The notes under the pieces were generated by a model. The model was not told where the DNA came from, ran no database searches, and worked only from the letters and a program-made list of their open reading frames with translations. A DNA stretch of 64,000 nt. It comes from Macropodus opercularis (lineage: Eukaryota > Chordata > Actinopteri > Anabantiformes > Osphronemidae). Shown here piece after piece: positions 9,100 to 21,318 of this stretch. The stretch is from assembly GCA_030770545.1 (NCBI GenBank), contig CM061096.1, positions 9,219,501 to 9,283,500 on the forward strand, given 5' to 3'. Positions within the stretch are counted from its first letter, which is position 1. The number at the start of each line of letters is the position of its first letter. Position numbers and translations under genes: made by a program.

Positions 9100-12000
9100 G
9101 GTCTGTTTCAAAGTTACTCGGCCCTCTTGCTACTTGTTATTCCACACAGGTGTCATACTTTGTAAAACTTTAAATGACTTGCTGCCCTGCCATCTCCTGT
9201 AAATTCCCAATATCTCACTCTATTGTTCTTCAGTGTATCAAGAGTCCTTCAGCAGGCTCGTGACCTGGTACGATTCTAGCTTAGCAGCCAGCGAAAATCT
9301 CATTACAAACTAAAAGCTCCACTTTGGGTGACACCTCTTATAAAGATGATAAGCCACGGAGAATGGCCTGGAATCCCACCGCGCTGACGGACATACTGTA
9401 GATGCATCAGTGAAACCGCGCTGAGGAATTAAATCGGCCCTGCAGAGGACTGTATCCTGCTCAGCCTCACACTGCAGCCTGTTCCTCTTCCTGTGGTTAT
9501 CGTACGGTGCACGTGAAAAGCAATGCACTAAACTAATAATCACAACAGTGCAGCTCTAGAAAGTGTGAACTGAGCGGCGTGAGCGGAACCCGGCGACAGA
9601 GAGCATTTATCAAAGAGACGGGAGCAAATCTGAGCTTGATTCCGTACATTTGAGAGTAAGATACAACTTGGAATAACACCTGAAGGTTTAAATGCAATTT
9701 TCCAGGCCATCAACTGACCATCAGCTCGACACGCTGGTTTGGCCTCCAAGCCAAAGCCTCTGCCAACTGTGTCTCTAGCTGCTGACTCATGACGTGTCAG
9801 ACTAAAGCGGGGGCTACAGTGCAGCCGTGGCTCTAACAGAAACCTATAGAAACTCCCTGTTTAGCTGAATGTATTTCTCTTCTTGGTGTCAGCTCTTTTA
9901 TGTTCATAATTGTATTCATATTTCATATTCAGTGAAATAATACAAATCAGACACTGACAAAACCAGAGATAAGACGGCTATCTTTGTCTTCGACGAACCC
10001 CTCACCATGCCCAGCCAAGGTTCGCCCACCAATTAACCTTCAGAAGGTGACTGGAGCTAATTCAATTATGCTGCCTTGCAGAACCGTGCTTTTGACTGAC
10101 GGCTCGACCTGCCTCAGTGTTGTGACTGACAAGCTGTGAATAGGAGCAGCTATTGGCTGTGCTGCACGTTCTGTCTGTCTGACCCGACAGACTGACACAT
10201 TTAGGAAGGAGACATTATCACTGGGAGATTAGCTCCACACAGACGCTTGAGAGATACCTTTAAGTTGAATAATCTACATCTTGATGAGTTAGTTTGGCTT
10301 GCTGGGAAAAATTAACTGTGGCTGGTACATATGTAATGAGAATATTTAGATAATTTCTTGTTCGCATTATTTGTTCTCTAACTAATTGTCTGATCTCTGA
10401 GAGAATTGATTCCTCTCAGTCGAATCTTTTTGCTCTGTGTAACTTCTCAGCCATAGTTGACTGTGACCTGTTGCTGTACATTTAACTTGCTTCACTAAAC
10501 CTAATGGCTTTTGTTAATAATTCATGTCAATGTTTGCTTTGTTTACAACCATCTATCCAAACCACCTTTAACGCGAGGCTTCATTCCTTAACGAACTTCA
10601 CGTGAGCATAATCCAGACAGACTTTACGTTGCCGCCATCACATAACTGGCAAAAGAGTTTCGTAGCGTGTGACGTTTCCAGGAAACAGCTGAGTTGCTGT
10701 GAGGAGCTCGGGCAGGTTGTCTACACTGTGGGAGCATGTGCGGGTGAAGGGTTAGGGAACACGACTCTGCTGAGTCTGGATCATTAGAAGAGTATATCTT
10801 TAAAACAGACCTATGCATGGATCATCACTCCTAAAACCTCTAAGACAAACACAAGCGACGGCGTTTTGATGACTTCATGACGGAGGTACGATGGAAGGGG
10901 CGTCGCGATAAGCCCTTCCTTTGGGAGGAGAGAATGAGTTTCCAGGTTTATCAAGGTATCTGCTGTCTGTTTGATTTGTGGTGCTAAGAATACGACGGAG
11001 TTGAACCAAGTCTGGACAACGTGCAGCTCTAAGTCACGGCTACAACGTTGCTTGACGTTATTAATTCCAAAGGTGGTTCCACCAGTTATTAAAACACTGT
11101 TGCCTCCTCCCACCGTCGCTCTGTGTGGTTAATGAGCAAACACACTGACTTCATCCAAAGCAACATGTTCCAACCATACAAATCATAATAAACAGCGTTA
11201 AACGCTCCTTGAGCTTGAACCCAGGATGGTAAATGCAGCGATTTTCAGCACAACACTTAGCGGCAACTCAAGCAATTAAATAACCTGTAGGTGAAGACTG
11301 AGCGGGCGGCTGCTGTGTTATTAGCTTTAAATGCATGACACCTAGTTTCCAGCTAATGAGGTTTAGCAACAATAACAATTAATGCCAGCAACAGCTCAGG
11401 CTGAGGATGTTGGCATAAGGCTATAGGTGGTAGTAATGAGGCGACGGACCACTGGACACCTAGAGATCAAGACGCCTTGTGTGTCTTTGTGCCCGTTTGG
11501 TCTCCTTTGTAACCTTGTTGAGCCTCTGTAGTGGACTGTAATTTAGTCCAGAGGATGCGTGGCGCTGCGCATGATTGATTTGATATGGGTATCGAGATGT
11601 GCGCTGTGCGATTGAGTGTTGTCGCACCGTGTCTTTGTCTTTAGAATGAAGCCGCCCTGGGATGATGAATGTTAGTGTCTGTCGCATCACATTGCAGATT
11701 ATGCTCGATGTCATCACTTGATTGATTTTTCAACAGCAAATCTGTCAGAATCGTGTCAGAGGTTTTACAGTCGGACGCAGCCTCCGTGAGTCGTCGTTTG
11801 CTGTTACAGATAACAGTACATGCAATATGATGAAGGCATTTGAGTCTGTTATATAAATGCATCTGCACAGTTAGCTGTCATCATTTGATGACCTTCTGAT
11901 TTAAGGTTAATAGTGACTTCATGTTCCTTTTTGAATCTACAGCGTGACTCCCTTTTTCTGCAAACCCACAGGGAGGACTAGAGTTGGACAAGGTGACACG

Positions 12001-15000
12001 AAACGAAATCAGTTTGCGCTCGCAAGGGTGTTAGGAAATTCAGACTTTGCTGGTGCTGTGATTTGATACGTCTATGACGAGCACAAGAATGAAAGGAAAC
12101 AGCAGTGGCAAATGGAAACCGCCGCCTTGTGCGACGGCCACGTCAGGGAAAGCTGCCTCTGCCTTGAAAGGCAAGCTATTGTTTTTGACAGGGCGAATTC
12201 TCTCAGGCTCAATAAGGGGCAGCGAATGCAACAGAGAGCGTGTGGTTAACTATCAAAGGAACGAGAGTGCGTTTTGTTTTTGATCTTTTTTTTTGGGGGT
12301 GTACCACAGAAAGACTTGAAGGAGATCTCAACCTGAGATGACAGCTATACCACAGGGAGGACTGTGATGCCAGTTGCGTTCCAGGATGCAGCAAATGAAG
12401 GCTTTAAATTCTAATGGACATTATTGGCGATAAGCCGACATAAAGTGCTCTGATAACATTATGCAAATTGGGTCAGAATTTGCATTTTTATTGCTGTTGT
12501 CCTTTTGCATTTACTTCCGCAAATGCACACGAGTGTTTTCTTTGCAGGTTACAAAAAAGGAGCAGTTCCTTTACAAGACAACACTCCAGTGCCCCAGTGA
12601 TAACCTGCGGGGCTCCAGTCATGTAGTGTCAGAGCTGCTCTCCCGCGTACAGCGACGGTTGTCACACCCACAACGAAACCAATCGCATTCATTTTAAACA
12701 TCCCCCCTGTCTGGCAGGTGCTTTTATTAGAACGATACGAATAGCTGTTTAAATAAACAAACACTTTAATGAGGTCTTTAACAGCAGGTTCTATCATCAT
12801 CATCAACGGTACAGCTCCATCATGTAGAAGTTACTCTCACAGCTGCTGCTCTTTCTCGTAATATACTTGTACATGCGTGACTAGTCAATAAATGTCATTT
12901 GTGCCGTAATGAGATGAGTTAGAGGTTAAAGGTCGTATGACAGGTACCTTGTGTGATGTAATTAATCATTTGGCTGATAAAACCCTTTCCACGTTTACCG
13001 GGTGAGAGGGAGGTGATGGGAGTTGAACTGTGACATTCATTCAGTGTGGTTACGTAAATGAGATTGTGTAAAAGTCTTTTTATGGTGGGACTTAGTGCTC
13101 ACAGTCTGTCAACTTAGCATCCACATTAAACGCAGTGGGTTTGCCTTTCATACAGATGTCACCTGCATGAAAGGCTCTTGCTACCCTGTAATGGTTTTGT
13201 TTTCTCTGATCTACTGAAAGAATTATAGATAATAATAAATAAACGCAGCTGCAGTGCACATATCGGCACCGTACACTCACTTTGTGTAGATATAACACAA
13301 CAACGTCATCTAGGTTTTTAAATCGCAGCGGATGAGTGATTCTTTGTCAGTATTGTGTCAAAGTCCTGACACATTACAACTCAAGACGCTCACTCAGACA
13401 CTGATCTTAATCTATAATCCATTTAAAGATGCAATTTTCATCTTGAGAGCAATCTTCCAAAGGACTGAGAGAATAAAGAAGCACAGTGGTGATGAAAACC
13501 ACATAAATCAGTTCTGAAATCATGAGGTCACTTCCTGTGAAATCAGAATGACGGCAGATTATGATGGAAATTGTCCGGCATGCTTTACGTGTATTAAAAA
13601 GCGATGTTTGTGTAGGAGGGATGCGAGCGAAAGACACGAAAGGCTAAGAAAGTGAGTCCCTGCAAATGGTTCATCGACAGAACGACCGTCTGACAGTTTT
13701 CTCATTTGAGGAGCTGCTGTCTCATCTCCTGCAATCTGATTATTCAGACTAAAGTGAACTGCAAAGATCACCAACATTAGCTGAGCCATACGAAGCAAAT
13801 TATGCTCATATATATATATATTACTGTACAATCTTTGACACAGAATTAATTGGGTTTGCATTATAAAATTAATTTTAAGGGAAATTCTAAAGAGACTAAA
13901 TGAAGCAGCTTTTCGCGCGAGGAAACGTAAACAGATGGCCAGAGATCCTTCTTTAAAGGTGAGTGGATTTGGGTTTCAATCCTGCTCTGAAGACGATAAA
14001 CCCAAGCCTCGATTATCTCCTCTTTTCTGGCTCCAGAACATGCCAGGCTTTCAAAACAACATGTGCATTAAAGCTGCAGTTTCTTTGTCCTGGGATTGTA
14101 GTTCGACTCAGCTGATTCCGCGACTCACTGAATGAATGGCACGCAATAAGAGGCAGCTATCGAGGTGTCATGAATCGAGAGGAGTCCACTGTCACGCAGA
14201 GAAACGCGCTGTGGCATTTTATCAGTGATGTGGAAAAAAATCATTAGAGAGTTTGTAATGAGTGGCTGACAGCTGTCTGTCAAAACTCTGTAGCCCGGCT
14301 TTAACTCCCGTTCATTTTCTCCATGATTGATTTTCTCATTGCCAAGTCACGTTCTGCTCGCCTGTGCAATCTTTATTACCCAAAAATAGGATTTAATTAA
14401 AGGAACAGAGGTTACATTACAAGAAGGAGCCCGTGTTTTCTTATCTGGAGTCTAAGTTTAGCTCAGTTTAAATATTTTGGTGATATGTTCCCCTTTGACG
14501 AAGACAAGGATTTTGTGTTTTAGTCAGATTTGGATCCTCTCAGCTCAGTCAAGGGAAAACACTTTGATCTTATGATGGCTGTATTTCATAAAGACGTAGC
14601 TGTCATCAAAACCTGAGTGGACTGACGGAGCACCAAGCAGCTAAAGTGATGCCTATAAATTACCGTGCGTTAAGTGTGACGACAGCATGGACGAGGCAAG
14701 TGGATGAGATCCATTCTGGGAAATGCACCAATTAGAAGCGTGAGAGAACCACTGAGGAGGCAGTTTTGAAGTCGGACTACTTCCTCTCAGCTTTTTCCTG
14801 ATAGTGTAATTGCATGAAAGAAGAGGCGTAAAGCAGACGTTTAGTCTTTTACAATGAATATGTATTGTGTTGATGAGCAGAGGCCTGTGTTGCATTGATC
14901 TGGCCTCAAAGCGCCTGCTGATTAAAAACAGGCAGCTGCGTGTTATATAGTCGCCAACTGAACATCCCAATGCAACTACTGCACACAAACTACGTCTAAA

Positions 15001-16080
15001 AGCAGCCGTGCTTTCATACGGACAACACTGCAAACAACAGGCCAGTGATGCAGTGATCAAGCTGCAGCAAAGTTCAACACCGCTGATGAAAAAGCAGCCA
15101 AACTGTTGCCAACAATCCAGATGTTTTGCAATGACTGTGTTGTGATGTGCACAATTGAAGGCTCCCCCCGGATCCATGTCGCTCACAGGCTAATCCACGA
15201 GGCTCTTTACTGTAATCCATTCAAATAACTCTTCTCCGGTAGGAATCCAGATTGACGGAGGATCTGGCACCATTTGGCTTGATGGGACTAAAGTTTAAAG
15301 CTATAATGACGTGGATGCGATCGTTACCGCTGCCTCTGATGTTCTTATCGTACAGCGCATACAAATTGTTTCGGTGAAGTAGGAAAACACGGAAAGAAAA
15401 TGTCGAAACCTTTGTCTTTCTGTAGTAGCATTATAAAATCCTTAAACTAGAGCCACGTAGTCTCTTCTTCCATCCACTCTTCACATCCTGTCAAAGCCTG
15501 TATTTCTACAGCTCTCCTGAAATGATATAGCTCTGGACATTTTTTTTTATCAAATAAAATAATTAAACTGGGAGTTTTCGGTCCCTCTCCAGCTCTCGAC
15601 CCACAGACTTTAAGCTCATGAGCAATAGCTCTTCATCGTTAGTCTCAATGACAGTGGCTAAAACCCAGTTGCACTATACTTTAAAACGCTGCCCAACTGG
15701 TTTAGAGTCGCACAACATAGCATTTACAGTATAGACAGTTGTTATGAGAGAAATGTTTCCTGAGAGAAACATCCTTGTGGCCATACTTCACCAAGTCGCC
15801 AAGCAAGAAATTAAAACTTTTCACTTTATCCATCATTCAAACCTACATTACATTCAATGTGTCTGACCAGCTTGAAGTAAACCTGCTGTTTCTTACGTGA
15901 CGGAGAAGAATCTACACGAAGGGTTACGGTCGCTTTTATGGGAGCCTTGTTACGACTCGCTGTCCATCTCTCATCTAGTTAAACAAACAGCAGGAGATGA
16001 ACATAGCAGCAGTGATTTAACCGTGGCCGGTGTCTTAATGAGGCCACGGGGCATTCCCCATCGGCTCGGCTTTGCATCAC
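9100..16080. other. Non-coding stretch, presumed intron; nothing recognised
   Basis: Mixed AT-rich sequence with chance open frames, including the 177-codon minus-strand frame at 14653-15186, whose cysteine-rich, unpatterned translation matches no family I know. A short AT run lies near 13808-13821. No transposon ends, tRNA boxes or splice-bounded exon were recognised. Confidence 0.5.
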
Positions 16081-16087
16081 ACTGTCG

Positions 16088-16166
16088 TGAGTCAGTAGTT
16101 ATACTGTAGGAAAGGCTGCGCAGATTATGAAAATATGGTGCATGAGGGTGAGTCAGTGATGACTCA
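16088..16166. promoter_or_regulatory. Cluster of three AP-1/Maf-type sites
   Basis: TGAGTCA occurs at 16088-16094 and 16149-16155, and TGACTCA at 16160-16166. The last two form an inverted pair with a four-base spacer. Chance occurrence of three TGASTCA motifs within 80 bases is low (about 0.01 expected). It may be a FOS/JUN or Maf-responsive enhancer within the presumed elfn1 intron. Confidence 0.35.
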
Positions 16167-17759
16167 GGCTCTAAGGATGCAGCTCTTTGTGAAGGGTCTA
16201 TTAATTAGCATGAATTGTTCAGTATGCACATCCACTTTGTGTCACCGTACGCCCATCAGGCAGTGCCACGGCCCTGCCGGTTCAGCAGTGGCGGTTTGTT
16301 GCCAGTGAAAAGAAAAACGGGCAGAACATTTTATTACAATGTTCCCCACTAAGATTACATGAATATAGCAGCCAGTAATCTGCTATAAGACTTCAAGCTG
16401 CCTGGAATAAATCCTCCGATGGCTACATTTTAGTTTCTGGTAGCGGAAAATAAATCGCAGGTTGAGACAGGGAACCCGAACACAACACAAATGCCGTCCA
16501 GTATATGGAAGCCGTCCACTCTCAGGATGACATGTCCTTTGAGTGACTCGTCTTTGGCACTGTACTTGCCATGTGTATTGACCTGTGGATTAGCGATGGA
16601 TTCTCTGTGATCCTCTTAGGGGGCGTCTGCTCATGCAGCGCTGCAGTTCACTCAACCTACAAGCACGACGGCGCCAGATACCTGCACTTACCTCTGTAAT
16701 CTAGGGTGAGGTCCTCGGAGCGAGGGAGCATCCCTGGTGTCCTCCAGCAATACAGATGTTCACTGATGTATCTCCTTAGACTGTGAAGGGAAAAACACAG
16801 CTTGTTCAGACTACAAACTTCCTCTGGCAGTGCAGTCTCCAAAATGACTTTAGACTCATGAATGTTTTTTTCCCCCATATATATATATATTTATTTTTTT
16901 CAAAATTGGTGCCGCCTCATTAACCTTATCTAACAAGCACAAGTTAATGAAATCCTGTGTTTCACTTTCTGCTCCTGCCAAAGTTAGTTTTACTAATTAA
17001 CCAAACATCAGTTCCTCCATATCATTAATGACTCGCCACAAAGTGAGTGAGAGTGAGTTAAACTATAGACAAATAGAAGCCGTGCACCAGAGAGACACTG
17101 GTGTTTTCTATTCACTACACTGGCTGATATAGAAATGAAGCATGATTTCTTCATCTTTAATAGATGCTTCAACCTTGCTTCTTTGATTCTGTTTGCCAAG
17201 TCTCTAGTATGCAGGGTGCAATTTTCCCACCTACATGAATATTAATGCCCGTGTAAGCAAAGCTCCAGATTACTGCACTATCACTATTAATATTACTCCT
17301 CTTGCCCCAGTGACACAGCTCTGTGTCCGTTCCTCTTGTGACTCAGAGTGTGTGACATGCCGTATCAGATGAAAAGCACAGGCACAATTCAATCCCCGAC
17401 AGTCGGTGATGGGAATCTGCAAAACTGGCAGAATTTCCAGTAAATGAGAAGACAATGGATAATGCGATTCAATTAGCCGCTAAGGCTGCTATTTGCGTGC
17501 CAGTGAAAAGGGTGGTGGTGGTTTAAGTGGCCCGAGGCAACTGCCTTTCAGTGAAGGCCTGTGAAAACACCAAAAACCACCCGGAACTGAAAGAAAGGGG
17601 GACTTTGAGAAAGTTCAGCAGTATTCTTTTAATTACTCATCATAATGACTCCATTTAGCTCGTCAATGACCCATTTTATGGCGATGAACAGGCATGGGAA
17701 GCTCTCTGTCCTTGGCAGGGTCAGTCCTGCAGCTGCCCCTGCTGCCGTGCATCGACCGA

Positions 17760-17771
17760 GGGGGGGGGGGG
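17760..17771. repeat. G12 homopolymer
   Basis: Twelve consecutive G residues on the plus strand. The length is prone to sequencing error and population variation. Confidence 0.85.
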
Positions 17772-20700
17772 TTCTTTTACCCAGAAGACTTAGCAAGTGG
17801 CTCGGGAATTTTACCTTAAAACATAGTCATAAACGTCCAGCCCGGCTTGTTCACCCCAAATGACGTGTGGCCTGAATGCCGCGCCATAGGGGAGTCCAGA
17901 GGTGCTCGTGATATGGAGGGAAATAATTATTGCTAATGAATGCTGCTGTGCATCAGAGAGAGAGAGGTCTGTCACGCTGGCAACGACCACAAATGAGCAC
18001 TTAGAAGCTTTTAGGACAACCTCTCTCCTTTGTGGCCAGATTACACTTCTCTCTACAGTAAAGAGGCGTCGATGTAAAATATTGTTACTGAACATATCAG
18101 TAAAATGTTCCTAGACTATATTCTCTGCAAGATACAGTATCTGAGCTTGATTGTAAATGTTGTTAGTTTTGTTGATAACGATGCTCTTCACACTGGCATA
18201 TGGCCAGCACTCATTTAGTGTTGTTCTACTTTAAAGGTACCCAGACATACACTGTAGAAAGCAGAGCTGCCATGCAAGTCACTGAGCCGCTTTGGTTTAG
18301 TGTCTGGCCCCAGGGCACCGGGACACTAACCCTAATGATCACGCAGATTTAAGCAACGTGTAACAGGGCAAACGTATCCTCCATCACACTAGACTGTCCC
18401 TACAGTGCAATGCAAATCATTAGAACTTACTTCAGCCTGAAAACTAAACTCCCCTGATGCACTGAAACGCGATAATTATCTTCAGTGATGCCTTTTAAAA
18501 ATATAAACATGTGCGTAAACATTCTTTTATCAGATAATTTCTTAAGTTAAAATAGAAGTTGAAGATATACATTTGTAAACAACAAAGCATTGTTTTGTAA
18601 TGGTACAGCCTGAAGTGCTGAATTGTAACTATTTTGTTAGTAACATGTTGTTTTTCATGATTTATTCATTTATCATGTACCTATAGGATCATTTGTCCGT
18701 GTATTGTGTGAGATAAGTGAGTTTATTGCCCCCATGAGGGTACAACAACAAAACTACATTTGCTCAGCCACAGAGGTCAAGTTCGCTCACTTGCTTGCTT
18801 GTTATCCTGCAACATTATTGATTCTGGAGGCAGTGGCTGGTTTTATATGCAGAGTGTCTATAGCGGAGATGAATATAGTGGAAGTGTCCTTTCCCTCTTG
18901 TGTGACCATCTGCCCCAAGCTCAGTCTAAGCCACTTATGGTTTTCAGAACATTCACAGGTCACAATATAAAGTACAAAGTAAATAAAAACAAGGCTTTAT
19001 TTTTTTTTCTAACATAACAGACGTAAAAATCTCATAATATTTGTACTTAATTTGTGCCTTGTAATGTCTACATTTTTTATGTGTTACCTGTTTATAATAA
19101 CATGTTCTTGGCTCAACTGGCTCTGTTTCACAGTCCAGCGCTCTGCTTTTATTTTGGCTTTCTTGAGACATGATGTACGCGAGGATGGGTGAGGTTGCAC
19201 CCCTGGAGCCAGGGGTGGAGACGAGAAACAGACCCCATATGATCTAGAGGAGCCGAAATCGCTGGCACATCGCAAGGATGCTGACCCAGAGCACTGAAGG
19301 GTTGAGCGCTGGCACCGGTCGGACTGATTCCGCTCAGCTGCGGACGTGCAGGGAACAGAAATAGCTCACTGTGGTCCACAGCTTGGCGCAAGCGTAATTT
19401 AAATCACCGCCGATTTGTTCTGTCCCGTGTCAACTTTCTACGAGACGACTTCTGTCACACTGTGGCGCTATTTAGGTTTTGTGCATAATTAACGTTTCAG
19501 TTAATTTAATTTCATCCACGCTAATGCAGACTTAAGTGGATTTGTAACACATTAAGGGGGGATTTCAGAGCCGATGCTTAGGATGGTGGCGTGAGTGAAG
19601 AAAGCAGAGAAACTATTCAGGGAAGCTGTGACCCAGTGTCACGTTATGTGTACTGTACCCTCCTCTCCTTCCTCTATGCAGGCAAAGCATCTAGCTGCTT
19701 AGTAGATATTAGTGCTTAAGTGTTTCGTTCTGCCATCCTCCCATGCGACAGACAATGCACCACAAGTTCAGTTTGTTCATGTGTGCGTTAAGCTCATTAG
19801 GAGCAGCACACTCTGTTCATATCTCAGCGCAGCCCTATTAGTGCCAACAATGAGGGCGATTAGTTGTTACGGCCCCTTATCAGCTCCAGCCAAGTTATCT
19901 TGATGTTACATTCTTTGTCGGTGGTATCAGGTCACAACTGTTGTACAGTAAGATATGGTTTCACGTTTTATTTTACAACCTGCGTTCAGTGGCCGTAAAA
20001 GACTCGCTGAGTGGCTGTGTGTGAGCACCGCTAGTCCTTCTGAGCAAATACGGCGAGAGGGTCAGTAATTACGGCCTTATCTTCGGAAAAAGCTAGAGCA
20101 GAGCTCACCGTGGGAATGACGCTGATCACTGGGCTGTAATCACACTGGGGGGACTGAACACTGAAATAATCAAGCTCCTGAAATAAATTAATAAACGATA
20201 ACATGATACAAAGAATCATCACACCCACATACAGTAGACGAACAATATTCTGGATAAAAATAGATAATAAAAATTCAGACTGAACACAATGTATGTATGC
20301 AAATATAAAGCCTTTGTTGATTGTAGAGGTGTTGTTTATGTTTTCTGTTTCTCTCCATGTTTATTTGTGTCATGTGACCCTCTATAGTAGACGTGTCTCT
20401 GCTGTCTGCAGTGTGGACTGTATAGCTTTTATCCGTTTCAGTATCACATTCTGAATCCAGCTTTGAAGGAAGTTTACAGGAAACGAAAGGTTGAAACTTT
20501 CTGGCAGCCACGGTGTTTATATAAAGGATGAGTTCAGCTTCTCTTCCTGCCTCTAGTGGGAGTCATCTCAAGTCTTGCTCTCCTGGGTGAACCCAGTGGG
20601 CCTCAGGTGTTTCCAGCAACCATCAGCAATGTGGAGCGTGTCCTTAAAAATGCGTTGACCTCTGCACATCGTCTGCGTTGGGCCGTGTTAGGAAATATAT

Positions 20701-21284
20701 TCAAATGAATCGATTCTGTAACTGTAAGAAAATGTTTTAAAAAAAAGCCCTGACCTTATTGGTTGAGGTGAAAGACGCATCACAGGAGTGTTGTGGTCTA
20801 CACTCGGTGTCAAAACACATCATTGAATCGGATTTCTCATCTCTGCCAAGCGCGATTATAAAATCCAGTCCAGGTTTATATGTTCTTAAAATGTATTAAC
20901 CTTCGTTCGTCGAGCTGTCAGTCTAGAAATGCCTTCAAACTGTGGCAGCTGTGGTGGAGGAGGGTGTAGAAAAGCAGAACAAATCTATCAAGCAACGCTG
21001 CTCTGTGAGCAGAAGAGCGATCTGACGCGCGTGAGGTAGAAGGTGTCTCATGAAAACCTGCCGGCTGCCTGGGTCAGTGTAGGGAAATGTGCCGTATCTC
21101 CTGCAGACAATGCTGGAAATAAATAAATGAATATAAAAATCCAGACCGCGGCTTCAGTTATTAGATTTACTCACTATCTTGTAATACTCAACGTATTCGG
21201 GGCCCAGTAAGACCTGAGAGTTTGCAAGCAGAGAGCAGCACGACTGGCTTCTTCACAGTATGTGTTGCAACAAGCCTTAAGGAA

Positions 21285-21287
<3 letters not shown>

Positions 21288-21316
<29 letters not shown>
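21288..21316. repeat. (CA)14 microsatellite
   Basis: An uninterrupted CA dinucleotide repeat of about 14 units, typical of fish intronic DNA. Confidence 0.95.

Positions 21317-21318
<2 letters not shown>

Noticed and set aside
14653..15186. 177-codon minus-strand open frame, the longest outside elfn1
   Set aside because: The translation is unpatterned, rich in Cys/Ser/Leu without domain, signal or repeat structure, and resembles read-through of random sequence. No promoter or splice context supports it.
16300..17510. 13-mer TGCCAGTGAAAAG occurring at 16300 and 17498
   Set aside because: Recurrence of a 13-mer is expected many times in 64 kb and the flanks do not align.
20547..20560. CTCF-like motif on the minus strand (CTGCCTCTAGTGG)
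   Set aside because: Only ten of twelve core positions fit, which is expected to occur by chance in a window this size.
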